DNA of 64,000 bases from assembly GCA_017415455.1 (NCBI GenBank), contig JAFQGS010000012.1, positions 1 to 64,000 on the forward strand. The letters are read 5' to 3'. A model generated the notes under the pieces. That model did not search any database. It was not told where the DNA came from and was given only the letters and a program-made list of their open reading frames with translations. Positions 27,040 to 36,057 of the stretch are shown one piece after another (position 1 is the first letter of the stretch; the number at the start of each line of letters is the position of its first letter). The translations under genes and the position numbers were made by a program. This DNA comes from Prevotella sp. (GTDB lineage: Bacteria > Bacteroidota > Bacteroidia > Bacteroidales > Bacteroidaceae).

Positions 27040-29154
27040 TTATTTAGCGTCAATCTCTTTCAGGAGTCTCTCTGTGTTGCCCCATTTGTCCATCATGAAA
27101 AGCACATATCTGATGTCCACTCCTATGCAGCGGGCCAGCTTGCTGTCAAAGAATATGTCGCTTGAGAGGCTGTCCCAGTTGCCGTCGAATGCCAGACCTA
27201 TAAGCTCACCTTTGCCGTTGAACATCGGAGAACCGCTGTTTCCGCCGGTGATGTCGTTATTGGTGAGGAAGCAAAGCTGCATCTTTCCGGTCTCCTTGTC
27301 TTGGTATTTGCCGAAGTCTTTGGCAGAGAGCAGCTCGTGCATGACAGGCTCTGCAAAGTAGTCTGTAACTTTGTCGCCGGTCTTCATCTTCTCAACCATG
27401 CTCTCGGCAGTGGTGTAATAGCCTGAAGGAGCACCGTTAAGAGTGAATCCTCCAACCTGTCCGTAGCTCAGACGCATGGTGAAGTTGGCGTCGCTATAGT
27501 GTGGCATATCCTCTTCCATGCGCAGTTTTGCGGCGCAGAGGTACTTCTCCTGCTCAGAGAGTGGTGTGTCAAGGCCGCTCAGCTCCTCTCTTATGCTCTT
27601 CCATACAGCCATCAGGTCGTTGCCAAGCTGTACGCCGAGGTCGTTCTTGAAGGCTTTCTTCGCAATGTAATGTTTCTTTCCGTTCTTCATAAGGACAGAC
27701 TTCGCATACAGTGTCTCAACATACTTCGCATAGTCTCCGCCGAACTTCTGGTCTATGGTCTGATAGAAAGCGGGCAGATATTTGGCGTCAACATGCTCGC
27801 GGTAGTTCTTCAGCATGGCGGCGAACACTTCCTTGTCCAGTGCCGCATCCCACTCGTTGCTGTTGTCGCTGAACATCACATACTGCTTCTTTGGGTTGTC
27901 CTTGGCACCTTCAACGCCAATACCCTGGCTCACCTTGAGCGCTCTTGAGGTAAGCTCATTTAGTCCCATGAAGCTCTCTGTGAAGTAATATCTGCTGCGC
28001 ATGATGCCAAGACGCTTGCCGTACATCTCCTCCATCTTGTCGAAGTCGAGCTTACCCTTCAGGTAACCGGTGCTGTCCTGGAACGCGCGGACAAGCTTCT
28101 CATACTGCTGTTTCTGCCCAATCAGACCGATAGAGTCTATACATTTGTTCATACCTATTGAGTTTTTCCAGTAGTTTGAACTCTGAGCATACTTGGAGTC
28201 GTACTTTATTCTCACCTCCTCTGATGCCATCATGTGGCGCCACATTATCTCTTGCTTAACGCCGCGGGCCTGTGCTCGTGTTGCGTTTCCTGCGTCGCGG
28301 CGCTCCTTGATGCCGTAAGATGAGAGATAACGGCTGGTGCTTCCCGGATAACCCATTGTCATAGCGAAGTCGCCATCCTTATAACCCTGAAGCGAAACAG
28401 GTGCCCAGTGCTTTGGACGATATGGCACATTGTCCTTTGAATAGTCTGCCGGTCCGTTGGTCTTTGGGTCTGCGTAGATGCGGAACACACTGAAGTCGCA
28501 AGTCTGTCGGGGCCACATCCAGTTGTCAGTCTCGCCTCCGTACTTACCCATTGACTTCGGAATGGTGAACACTAAACGAAGGTCTGTGAACATCTGATAA
28601 GTGGTTGCGAAGTATTTGTTGCCCTCATAGAAGGCGTCTACCTCCACATGATAGGTCTTGTCTTTCTTCTTCGCCTCGTCGTTGAGCATTCTTGTGAGTG
28701 AGTCTATAAGCATATACTTGCCCTTGTTGTCCTTACTCTCAAAGCCCATGGCCATCAGTTGGTCTGTAACGTCCTTCTGATCAATCATGAATGATACGAA
28801 CATGTCCTCATTTGGAAGCTCTTCCTCATACGACTTTGCGTAAAAACCGTTAAGCATATAGTCGTGCTCAACTGTTGAGTGACTGCGAATCGCCTCGAAA
28901 CCGCAGTGGTGATTGGTGAAGACCAGGCCGTCGGGAGACACCACTACACCTGAACAGAAGCCGCTGAAGTTCACCACCGACTTCATGACTGCATTCTCTC
29001 CGTTGTACAGGTCGTCATAACCCTTGCTGAAACCTTCAGCTTTCATCTGCTCGAAAACAGCCTGGGGAAGGTTGTAGAGGGTCCACATTCCCTCGTCAGC
29101 CTTTGCCTTGCATAGCGCAAGACAGCATAAAATTAACAATGTGATTTTCTTCAT
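27040..29154 (-). CDS. S46 family dipeptidyl peptidase (DPP7/DPP11 family)
   Basis: A 704-residue periplasmic peptidase with signal peptide (MKKITLLILCCLALCKAKA). The chymotrypsin-like catalytic His is in FTNHHCGFEAI and the Ser640 in TGGNSGSPMF. In this family the residue 18 positions after the catalytic Ser separates DPP7 (Gly) from the acidic-specific DPP11 (Arg); here it is Gly658 in FDGNW, so DPP7-like cleavage after hydrophobic P1 residues is more likely. That assignment relies on remembered numbering. The gene releases dipeptides for uptake and neighbours a prolyl oligopeptidase. Confidence 0.93.
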   Translation of the reverse strand: MKKITLLILCCLALCKAKADEGMWTLYNLPQAVFEQMKAEGFSKGYDDLYNGENAVMKSVVNFSGFCSGVVVSPDGLVFTNHHCGFEAIRSHSTVEHDYMLNGFYAKSYEEELPNEDMFVSFMIDQKDVTDQLMAMGFESKDNKGKYMLIDSLTRMLNDEAKKKDKTYHVEVDAFYEGNKYFATTYQMFTDLRLVFTIPKSMGKYGGETDNWMWPRQTCDFSVFRIYADPKTNGPADYSKDNVPYRPKHWAPVSLQGYKDGDFAMTMGYPGSTSRYLSSYGIKERRDAGNATRAQARGVKQEIMWRHMMASEEVRIKYDSKYAQSSNYWKNSIGMNKCIDSIGLIGQKQQYEKLVRAFQDSTGYLKGKLDFDKMEEMYGKRLGIMRSRYYFTESFMGLNELTSRALKVSQGIGVEGAKDNPKKQYVMFSDNSNEWDAALDKEVFAAMLKNYREHVDAKYLPAFYQTIDQKFGGDYAKYVETLYAKSVLMKNGKKHYIAKKAFKNDLGVQLGNDLMAVWKSIREELSGLDTPLSEQEKYLCAAKLRMEEDMPHYSDANFTMRLSYGQVGGFTLNGAPSGYYTTAESMVEKMKTGDKVTDYFAEPVMHELLSAKDFGKYQDKETGKMQLCFLTNNDITGGNSGSPMFNGKGELIGLAFDGNWDSLSSDIFFDSKLARCIGVDIRYVLFMMDKWGNTERLLKEIDAK

Positions 29155-29272
29155 TTTTCTTTGTTTTGTTATTGTTTGTATATGTTTTCTTTTCTTTCTC
29201 CGATGTCTTCAGGCGGCATTAGGCGACCGTCTTTGTATCTGTCTGGCACTCAGGTGGTTGCAACTGCTTTTC

Positions 29273-29402
29273 ATTTGATGCTCAAATGCGCCCTGTTTGA
29301 TGCCTTTTTGCCTTGCGTTTGATGCCTTTCTGCCTTACGTTTGATGCCTTTCTGCCTTACGTTTGATGCCTTTCTGTCTTGCGTTTGATGTTCTTTCCGC
29401 CT
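29273..29402. repeat. 22-nt tandem array, 6 units
   Basis: ATG of the TTTGATGCC core falls at 29278, 29300, 29322, 29344, 29366 and 29388, all 22 nt apart. Units 3-5 are nearly identical (GTTTGATGCCTTTCTGCC start), the most regular array in the window. It fills the gap between the S46 and flippase genes, both on the minus strand. Confidence 0.95.
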
Positions 29403-29453
29403 GCGTCTTGTCATCTCTCGTCAGGCGGCAGGTGTCAATCCGTTCTCCGGCCT

Positions 29454-30920
29454 TTATCTCTTCCTGAAGTATTTGCCTATGACAGGCAGCGCGCTCAGTG
29501 GCATGTCGCGCTTTATTATCATCGCCGCGAAGGCGCATACGCATGCCGTGTTGAGTGCCATTCTTGCCCAGAAGCCCCATTGCAGATGATTGTCGGCGAT
29601 GTATATCACTGCCGTCAGCACAGCAGCCGTTGCCATATATGTGGCTATGTCGGCAATAGGATATTTGATGGGGAACTTCTTCTGGCCTATGACATACGAC
29701 AATATCATAGCCGTGCCATATCCTGCCACACCCGCCCAAGCGCATGCCATGTAGCCGTATTGTGGCACAAAGATTACGTTTACGCCTATCAGCACGGTGC
29801 AGCCTATGCCCGAGAACAACGCGCCCCATATTGTCTTGTCGGTAAGTTTGTACCAGAACGACAGGTTGAAGTATATTCCCATCATTATCTCAGCTGCCAT
29901 AACGATAGGCACAACGCGAAGTCCCGACCAGTAGTCAGGGGCTATTATGTGTTTGAGCACATCCATATACGCCATCACTGCGAGGAAAGCCAGCAGGGTG
30001 AAGATGATGAAGTACTTCATGGCTTGCGCATAGGTGTCGCGGCTGTCCTTGTCTTTCGCCTTGCTGAAGACAAACGGTTCGTAGGCATATCGGAATGCTT
30101 GCATTATCATAGCCATTATCATTGCTATCTTGCTTGCTGCCCCGTAGATGCCCAGCTGGGCATGGGTGTTATCACCTTTATATATATAAGGGAACAGTAT
30201 TTTGTCTGCTGTCTGGTTCAGTATGCCGGCTATTCCCAGTATAAGTATAGGCCAGGCATATCTCAGCATCTGCCTTAACAGGGCGCCGTCGATGCTGAGG
30301 CTCTTCGGAAAGTCGTTCCAGAAGAACAGGGTTATCACCGAGGTGCACGCCAGGTTGATATAGAACGCATACCCGACGTCGGCTGCCTTGCCGGTGAAAT
30401 GGGGCAAAACGAGGAAGAAAAACAGGTTGAGCCCTATGTTCATTACTATGAACAGCAGTTTGAGTGATGCAAACTTAATGGCCTTTTTCTTATGTCTCAG
30501 ATATGCGAAAGGTATGCCTTGGATGGCGTCAAGGGCAACAGTTATCGCCATTACCCATATATATGAGGGGTGACTGGCATATCCAAGTAGGTCGGAGAGG
30601 GGATTGATGAAGATGAGCACCAGCATCACAAAGAGCGAGGATGTCAGTGTGATGCATCCCAAAGTGGTTGAATACACCTTGTCGGCGTTATGCTCTTCCT
30701 TGTTGATAAAGCGGAAGAAGGTGGTCTCCATGCCATAAGTCAGCAGTATGAGAAGCAGCGCCACGTAGGCGTAAATATTGGTAATGATGCCGTATCCGCC
30801 ACCTTCCGCAGCCAGTTTTGCCGTGTACAGCGGCACAAGCAGGTAGTTGAGAAACCGCCCGATGATGCTGCTCAGACCGTATATTGCCGTCTCCTTGGCT
30901 AAGTTCTTTAAGTTTGCCAT
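29454..30920 (-). CDS. Oligosaccharide flippase family membrane protein (Wzx-like)
   Basis: A 488-residue inner-membrane protein with about 14 hydrophobic helices. The N-terminus (LAKETAIYGLSSIIGRFLNYLLVPLYT) is characteristic of polysaccharide export flippases of the MOP superfamily, which move lipid-linked glycan units across the membrane. No glycosyltransferases are adjacent, so the transported glycan cannot be guessed. It lies 68 bp after the SpmAB-like gene and may be cotranscribed with it. Confidence 0.88.
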   Translation of the reverse strand: MANLKNLAKETAIYGLSSIIGRFLNYLLVPLYTAKLAAEGGGYGIITNIYAYVALLLILLTYGMETTFFRFINKEEHNADKVYSTTLGCITLTSSLFVMLVLIFINPLSDLLGYASHPSYIWVMAITVALDAIQGIPFAYLRHKKKAIKFASLKLLFIVMNIGLNLFFFLVLPHFTGKAADVGYAFYINLACTSVITLFFWNDFPKSLSIDGALLRQMLRYAWPILILGIAGILNQTADKILFPYIYKGDNTHAQLGIYGAASKIAMIMAMIMQAFRYAYEPFVFSKAKDKDSRDTYAQAMKYFIIFTLLAFLAVMAYMDVLKHIIAPDYWSGLRVVPIVMAAEIMMGIYFNLSFWYKLTDKTIWGALFSGIGCTVLIGVNVIFVPQYGYMACAWAGVAGYGTAMILSYVIGQKKFPIKYPIADIATYMATAAVLTAVIYIADNHLQWGFWARMALNTACVCAFAAMIIKRDMPLSALPVIGKYFRKR

Positions 30921-30988
30921 CTCCGTTTGCTATGCTTTTAGTTGGTTGATGAATATCTGTTGTCCTCTGTTTGATGTCTTTTTCGTTC

Positions 30989-32221
30989 TTATCCGAAGAA
31001 CATATAGCATATTGCTGTTGCCGCAATGATGCCCGCAAGGTCTGCCAACAGTCCGCAGGCAACGGCATGCCGGGTGTATCTTATGCCCACACTGCCGAAG
31101 TAAACGGCAAGAATGTAGAACGTGGTGTCCGTTGACCCCTGGAAGATACAGCTCAGACGACCCACAAAGGAATCTGCTCCGTAGGTGCTCATGGCATCTA
31201 CCATCATGCCGCGTGCACCGCTTCCGGAGAGCGGTTTCATAAGAGCCGTAGGCAAAGCGCCCACAAAGTCGGTGTTGCCTCCGCAGCTTTCAATGCACCA
31301 TTTCACACCTTCTATAAGCATGTCCATGGCACCCGATGCTCTGAATACACCTATTGCAACAAGTATTGCCACAAGATATGGGATTATTCTCACGGCTGTT
31401 GTGAATCCGTCTTTTGCCCCTTCCACAAACGCATCGTATACGTTCACCTTCTTTCTTATGCCTGCCAGGATGAAGCCTGTTATGATAACCATCAGCAGAA
31501 TGTTTGCCACCGAGGTGCTCACGATGTTCATCTGCTCCTTGTCCAGTTGTCCGAAGCCCCATATGATGCCGCTCACGGCAAGGCACATGCCGCCTAAAGT
31601 GAGCAGGATGGTGCGGTTTATGAGGTTTATTCTCTGGTAAATGCTGGTGACGATGATGCCTGCCAGTGTAGAGAAGAATGTTGCAAGGAGTATCGGTATG
31701 AATACGTCTGTGGGCTGTGCGGCGCCCATCTGCGCTCTGTAAACAAGTATGCTGACGGGTATAAGGGTAAGTCCTGAGGTGTTAAGTACCAGGAACATTA
31801 TCATGGGATTTGTCGCAGTATCCTTCCGTTGGTTCAGTTCCTGAAGCTGTTCCATGGCTTTCAGACCGAGCGGTGTTGCCGCATTGTCCAGTCCCAGCAT
31901 GTTGGCTGAGATGTTCATGAATATTGAGCCCGTCACGGGATGACCCTTGGGGATGTCGGGAAAGAGTTTGCTGAAGATGGGACTGAGTATGCGTGCGAAG
32001 ACGTTTACCACTCCGCCGCGCTCTCCAATCTTCATTATTCCGAGCCAAAGGGCAAGCACTCCCGTCAGTCCGAGGGATATCTCAAATGCCGTTTTGGATG
32101 TCTCGAAGGTGGAGTCCATCATTGCGGGGAAGACGTTTGTGTCTCCGAAGAACACCAGTTTCACCACAGCCACGACAAAAGCGATGACGAAAAAGGCCAC
32201 CCATATGTAGTTAAGTACCAT
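30989..32221 (-). CDS. Nucleoside-recognition domain membrane protein (SpmA-SpmB fusion type)
   Basis: About 410 residues from MVLNYIWVAFFVIA; the frame is open to 32260, but a promoter element (32230-32237) lies between the two candidate starts, so the later one is chosen. Two homologous gate-like halves are visible, as in spore maturation proteins A and B fused: the first with NISANMLGLDNAATPLGLKAM, the second with SGSGARGMMVDAMSTYG and FQGSTDTTFYILAVYFG. The organism is not expected to sporulate. Such fusions are widespread in Bacteroidetes and their function is unknown. About 9-10 membrane helices are seen. Confidence 0.88.
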   Translation of the reverse strand: MVLNYIWVAFFVIAFVVAVVKLVFFGDTNVFPAMMDSTFETSKTAFEISLGLTGVLALWLGIMKIGERGGVVNVFARILSPIFSKLFPDIPKGHPVTGSIFMNISANMLGLDNAATPLGLKAMEQLQELNQRKDTATNPMIMFLVLNTSGLTLIPVSILVYRAQMGAAQPTDVFIPILLATFFSTLAGIIVTSIYQRINLINRTILLTLGGMCLAVSGIIWGFGQLDKEQMNIVSTSVANILLMVIITGFILAGIRKKVNVYDAFVEGAKDGFTTAVRIIPYLVAILVAIGVFRASGAMDMLIEGVKWCIESCGGNTDFVGALPTALMKPLSGSGARGMMVDAMSTYGADSFVGRLSCIFQGSTDTTFYILAVYFGSVGIRYTRHAVACGLLADLAGIIAATAICYMFFG

Positions 32222-32229
32222 ATAGTTTG

Positions 32230-32237
32230 CAAAATTA
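32230..32237 (-). promoter_or_regulatory. Promoter -7 element for the SpmAB-like gene
   Basis: TAATTTTG on the minus strand, followed by CA. Transcription would start only a few bases before the ATG at 32221, implying a very short or absent leader. Confidence 0.5.
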
Positions 32238-32310
32238 AGACTTTTATTTTGTAATCCCAAATGTTCAAACTCATAAGTGAGCAGATGGCTGAAAATCAGT
32301 GTGCAGGGAT

Positions 32311-32355
32311 AAAAAAGACGAGAGACAACACCTAAGTGGTAATGTCTCTCGTCTT
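32311..32355 (-). terminator. Terminator of tRNA-Met
   Basis: AAGACGAGAGAC and GTCTCTCGTCTT form a 12-bp perfect stem; on the minus strand it is followed by a T6 run. It begins 3 bp after the tRNA 3' end. Confidence 0.9.
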
Positions 32356-32358
32356 CAG

Positions 32359-32432
32359 TGGGCCAACCAGGGCTTGAACCTGGGACCTCCAGATTATGAG
32401 TCTGTTGCTCTAACCAACTGAGCTATAAGCCC
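32359..32432 (-). tRNA. tRNA-Met (CAT anticodon)
   Basis: The minus strand folds as a cloverleaf: D stem GCTC/GAGC, anticodon loop CTCATAA, T arm CCAGG-TTCAAGC-CCTGG, acceptor beginning GGGCTTA and ending in GGCCC plus discriminator A. CCA is not encoded. One T-T mismatch occurs near the base of the acceptor stem. CAT may specify elongator Met or, after lysidine modification, Ile; the acceptor and arm sequences favour Met but do not exclude Ile2. Confidence 0.9.
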
Positions 32433-32467
32433 GGCTTCATCACGCAGAGTGATAAAGTTTACGGCTG

Positions 32468-32475
32468 CAAAGGTA
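32468..32475 (-). promoter_or_regulatory. Promoter -7 element for tRNA-Met
   Basis: TACCTTTG on the minus strand, about 36 bp upstream of the mature tRNA 5' end. Confidence 0.65.
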
Positions 32476-32998
32476 CACTTATTTGCTCATATATCCAAAT
32501 TTTTTATTAAAAAAGACCTTTAAAAAATTAAAAATGGCATCCGACGGCATTCATATTTCAGGCTGGCGGAGATGTGTTTGCTCCTCAATCGTACCCATGT
32601 TCACATGTCTTCCCTGTGTAAAAGACAGTTGATGGCACCGGTGTTGATATGTCCATCAGCTGTAAATAGCCGTCAATTGCCTTTGAGTTTGTAATCGTCT
32701 GATAATCAAGAGGTAGTGATGCTCTTTGTGAAAGATGCCCAAACACACCGCAATAAGGCATCAAACGCATCGTGAAAAGATATCAAATGCGCTCCGTCTG
32801 GGCATCTTTCGCAAAGCAACTGGTCGTCAGACGTGTGCCGCTTGCTGTCTAAGTGCCGGGCGGCAGACTGTGAGTCAGTGTGCGTCTGCTGCTTTTTTAT
32901 TGACGTTCTGCGCCTCAATTGAGGTGCCGGTGTTGTTAATATAGTGTAAAATTAACCGCTGTCCCGCTGCCGCTCAATGCTTATTTGTAGTTTTTCAG
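32476..32998. other. Intergenic region upstream of the ATPase relic
   Basis: An AT-rich start (32500-32530) is followed by about 200 bp without recognisable features, then a 22-nt array (32731-32817). The short open frames here have no family resemblance. Confidence 0.5.
32731..32817. repeat. 22-nt array, mixed orientation
   Basis: One AAAGATGCCC unit (ATG at 32736) is followed by inverted units whose ATC cores fall at 32761, 32783 and 32805, exactly 22 nt apart. Confidence 0.85.
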
Positions 32999-33006
32999 TA
33001 ACTTTG
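32999..33006 (+). promoter_or_regulatory. Promoter -7 element before the ATPase relic and HAD gene
   Basis: TAACTTTG followed by CAG. It stands 23 bp before the relic's GTG and about 258 bp before the HAD phosphatase gene, which it may now drive. Confidence 0.6.
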
Positions 33007-33028
33007 CAGTTCTGAATCAGTACATCTT

Positions 33029-33214
33029 GTGAATAAAGATAGGATGTTTGCGACAGACGGACTTACGCCCGGCGAGGTGCAGGAAAGCCGCAACAGACAT
33101 GGCGGTGATGTCCTTGCGCCGCCTAAGAGAGCATCGGTGTGGCCGCTATGTATAGACAAATACAGCGACCTTGCTATCCGAACACCTCTAGTTGCCGACC
33201 TTTTTGCCGTGTGA
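33029..33214 (+). pseudogene. N-terminal relic of a calcium P-type ATPase
   Basis: A 61-residue frame starting GTG. Its sequence (DGLTPGEVQESRNRHGGDVL, APPKRASVWPLCIDKY and an IRTPLVADLF end) matches the cation-ATPase N-terminal domain of PMCA-type calcium-transporting ATPases (GLTxEEVxxSRxxHGxNxLTPPKRxSLWKxFLEKFxDPxIRxLLxAA). Everything beyond the first transmembrane start is missing; the next 50 bp lead directly into a HAD phosphatase gene. No other part of the ATPase is found in the window. It looks like a deletion remnant that kept its promoter; a functional micro-protein is less likely. Confidence 0.65.
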
Positions 33215-33263
33215 CATGCAACCGTTTGGCTCACAGATGGTTATGAAATACGATTTGTAAGAT

Positions 33264-33896
33264 ATGATAAAGAATGTGGTTTTTGACTTCGGATGCGTGC
33301 TGACCGACCTCGACAAGCAGCGCTGTGTTGATGCTTTCAATGCCATAGGGGCGCAGAATGTCTCAAGATATGTTGACGAATGCAAGCAGGAAGACCTTTT
33401 CCACGACCTTGAGACAGGGCTTATCAGCGTGGAGGAGTTCTGTGAAGAGGTGAGGCGTAAGGCTCCGCTGTGCCGCGCCACGAACCAGGAGATATGCCAG
33501 GCGTGGGACAGTCTGCTTGCAGGTGTTCCTCAGCGCAGGCTTGAGAAACTGCTTGAGGTGGGGCGGAACCACCGTGTTCTGCTGCTGAGCAATACCAATG
33601 CCATCCACTGGAAGAAAGCTGTTGAATGCTATTTCACCGATGAGGAGCACACGCCGGAGGATTATTTTGAGCGCTGCTTCCTGTCTTATGAGATGCATAC
33701 AGTGAAGCCCGACAGTGAGATTTTTCTCCGAATGATGCGGGAGGCGGCAGTTAACGCTGCCGAGACGCTGTTCATTGACGACTCAAAAGCCAACTGCATG
33801 GCGGCGGAAAGGCTGGGCATCACAACGCTGAACGTGTCTCATGGCGATGAGTGGCTTGATGAGATAGACAATATTCTGATGACAAACGGCAGGTAG
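33264..33896 (+). CDS. HAD-superfamily phosphatase (YihX-like)
   Basis: A 210-residue cytosolic hydrolase. Motif I is VFDFGCVLTDLD, where Gly replaces the second Asp, as in YihX-type sugar-phosphate phosphatases; motif II is LLSNTN, motif III Lys in HTVKPDSEIF and motif IV TLFIDDSKAN. The substrate is probably a small phosphorylated metabolite; which one cannot be told. It lies 63 bp before ribF on the same strand and could be cotranscribed; a flavin-phosphate role is possible but not supported by motif. Confidence 0.87.
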   Translation: MIKNVVFDFGCVLTDLDKQRCVDAFNAIGAQNVSRYVDECKQEDLFHDLETGLISVEEFCEEVRRKAPLCRATNQEICQAWDSLLAGVPQRRLEKLLEVGRNHRVLLLSNTNAIHWKKAVECYFTDEEHTPEDYFERCFLSYEMHTVKPDSEIFLRMMREAAVNAAETLFIDDSKANCMAAERLGITTLNVSHGDEWLDEIDNILMTNGR

Positions 33897-33959
33897 TTTC
33901 ATTCTGAACACACCGCCTCAGGTCATGAACAATAATATAATAAGGTAATATAAACACCG

Positions 33960-34895
33960 ATGAAAACGATGATTTTAACCAAAGAGCAGTGCAACGTGGA
34001 ACCCTGTGTGGCAACAATCGGGTTCTTCGACGGCGTGCATCGTGGTCACAGACATCTCATAAGACAGGTGGTTGAGGCTGCTAAGGGAGAGGGAAAGATG
34101 TCGATGGTGATAACCTTCGACCGTCATCCGCGGCAGTTTCTGCATCCTGACACCATGCCGCAGATGCTCAACACGCCTGACGAGAGGGAAAGACTGCTGG
34201 CTGAGGAGGGTGTGGATATATGCGTGATATTGCCTTTCAACAACGAGATTGCTGCCTTGTCGGCACGTGAGTTTATGTCAGACGTTCTCGTCGGACGCCT
34301 CAACGTGCGGCATCTGATAATAGGATACGACCATCGTTTTGGCAGAAACCGAGCCGATGGATTCGAGGATTATGTGAGATATGGCACTGAACTGGGCATG
34401 GAAGTAAGCCAGTCGGACGCTTTCAGCCTTGATGCGGAGGGTGTAAGCTCGTCTGTCATACGCCGTATGATATCAGAGGGCAACGTGGAGGGTGCCTCTC
34501 TGCGCCTGGGTTATTGCTACAGCATAACGGGAAAGGTGGTTGGCGGATATCAGAATGGCCGCAAAATAGGATTCCCGACGGCTAATATCAAGGTTGAGGA
34601 CAGCACAAAAATCATTCCGCAGGCAGGTGTATATGCCGTAAAAGTGCGGTCGGAAGCCATGCAAGGGGCGATGAGCGGCATGATGAACATTGGCAAGCGA
34701 CCAACTTTCGGAGGAGAAAGCACGTCGCTTGAGATAAACATCTTCGGTTTTGACGGCGACCTCTACGGCAGCGTTCTGTCTGTGATGTTCGTGCGTAAGA
34801 TGAGAGATGAGCGGCGGTTTGGCACTGAAGCGGAGCTCATAGAGCAACTGACGAGGGACAGGGAAGAGGCTGAACGCATACTGGATGATTGCTGA
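33960..34895 (+). CDS. ribF: Bifunctional riboflavin kinase / FAD synthetase
   Basis: A 311-residue cytosolic enzyme that converts riboflavin to FMN and then FAD. The N-terminal adenylyltransferase domain has ATIGFFDGVHRGHRHLI (residues about 19-35) and VSSSVIRRMI; the C-terminal flavokinase has GYQNGRKIGFPTANI and GMMNIGKRPTFGG. Length and domain order are normal for the family. Confidence 0.96.
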   Translation: MKTMILTKEQCNVEPCVATIGFFDGVHRGHRHLIRQVVEAAKGEGKMSMVITFDRHPRQFLHPDTMPQMLNTPDERERLLAEEGVDICVILPFNNEIAALSAREFMSDVLVGRLNVRHLIIGYDHRFGRNRADGFEDYVRYGTELGMEVSQSDAFSLDAEGVSSSVIRRMISEGNVEGASLRLGYCYSITGKVVGGYQNGRKIGFPTANIKVEDSTKIIPQAGVYAVKVRSEAMQGAMSGMMNIGKRPTFGGESTSLEINIFGFDGDLYGSVLSVMFVRKMRDERRFGTEAELIEQLTRDREEAERILDDC

Positions 34896-34969
34896 GCAGA
34901 GCATGGCCGAGTATCGGTGAAATCGTGCTTTTCTACCGATGAAATGGTGAAAAATAATGATGCGCCGCC

Positions 34970-35075
34970 TGTCTGATGCCGGCGTGTTTTCTGTTTGATG
35001 CCTTAATGCGCTCCGTTTGATGTCCGAACGCACCCTGTTTGATGCCTGAACGCATCCCATTTGATGCCCTAACGG
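34970..35075. repeat. 22-nt tandem array, 5 units
   Basis: ATG of the core at 34976, 34998, 35020, 35042 and 35064, all 22 nt apart; typical unit GTTTGATGCCTGAACGCA. It occupies the gap between ribF and the CPBP protease gene, both on the + strand. Confidence 0.92.
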
Positions 35076-35143
35076 AAACTGACCTGTGGCGGAATGCACT
35101 CCGTAGGGCATAAACACTGAGTAAGAATAATAATTAAGATAAT

Positions 35144-35947
35144 ATGAGAAGAGCATTTTTATATTTGTTTGTGATGCTTGCGCTGCAGCTGTTTGTTAGT
35201 TATACAGTTCATTTTATATGGTTTGTTGTTGACGGATGGAGCGTCATTGACGCCCTGCGACTTGTGAAGTCGCCATCGCCTATGACACACACCGCCGAGA
35301 TGACGATAGCCGCATCGGTGATAAGCAGTGTGATTACGCTTGTTGTCTTTATATGGAGAAAGTGGTGTGTGATGTCTCCCGCCTATCTGAGGGAGCGCCA
35401 GTGGGGGGTGTTCTTCTGGTGTGTGGTGGCTGCGCTGGACACCATCCTGCCGTCGGTATATCTGCACTCGCTGTTCCCATGGCTGCCAAACCTGATGGAA
35501 GATACCTTTGAGCGTGTCCTTGCCAACGACTATGGATACTTTGCTATATGCCTGGTGGCGCCTTTTGTGGAGGAAGTTGTGTTTCGTGGAGCCATCCTTC
35601 GCGCCCTGTTGGGGCATTTCTCACGCCATTGGGTGGCAATAGTTGTGTCGGCGCTGATGTTCTCCGTGGCTCATTTCAATCCCGCACAGATGCCTCATGC
35701 GTTTATCATCGCACTGCTTCTGGGCTGGATGTACTATCGCACAGGAAGTATATTGCCGGGCGTTTTGTTCCACTGGATAAACAATACGGTGGCTTATGTG
35801 ATGTACAAAGTGTTCTATTTCGTTGACACAGACAGCCTGGAGGGGATGTTCGGAAATGATGACAAGGCGGTGGTTCTTGCCCTTGTCTTCTCTCTCTTCC
35901 TGCTTGTTCCGGCGCTCTATCAGCTCAGTTGGAGAATGAAAAAGTAA
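35144..35947 (+). CDS. CPBP family intramembrane metalloprotease
   Basis: A 267-residue membrane protein with about 7-8 helices. The CAAX-protease/bacteriocin-processing motifs are present: EEVVFRGAILR (residues about 145-155), HFNPAQMPHAF and FHWINNTVAY. Members process prenylated or bacteriocin-like proteins or protect against them; no such gene is adjacent. It is followed by a strong terminator. Confidence 0.92.
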   Translation: MRRAFLYLFVMLALQLFVSYTVHFIWFVVDGWSVIDALRLVKSPSPMTHTAEMTIAASVISSVITLVVFIWRKWCVMSPAYLRERQWGVFFWCVVAALDTILPSVYLHSLFPWLPNLMEDTFERVLANDYGYFAICLVAPFVEEVVFRGAILRALLGHFSRHWVAIVVSALMFSVAHFNPAQMPHAFIIALLLGWMYYRTGSILPGVLFHWINNTVAYVMYKVFYFVDTDSLEGMFGNDDKAVVLALVFSLFLLVPALYQLSWRMKK

Positions 35948-35981
35948 AAACAAGGACGGGGATAATGGTCCGTCAGATAGC

Positions 35982-36018
35982 AAAAAGGAGCCGTTTCATC
36001 AATGAAACGGCTCCTTTT
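35982..36018. terminator. Bidirectional terminator between the CPBP and SOD genes
   Basis: AAAAGGAGCCGTTTCAT and its complement around a short loop, with A and T runs on both sides, between convergent genes. Confidence 0.92.
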
Positions 36019-36057
36019 CCAGTTTATAATAATATCACTCATGAGGCAATTGCTTGT

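Noticed and set aside
29273..29402. CRISPR array
   Set aside because: The units are directly adjacent with no spacers, differ among themselves and no cas genes are present. It is a tandem repeat.
29335..29829. A 164-residue minus-strand frame running into the 22-nt array
   Set aside because: It overlaps the flippase gene in another frame. Its length is due to the stop-free orientation of the repeats.
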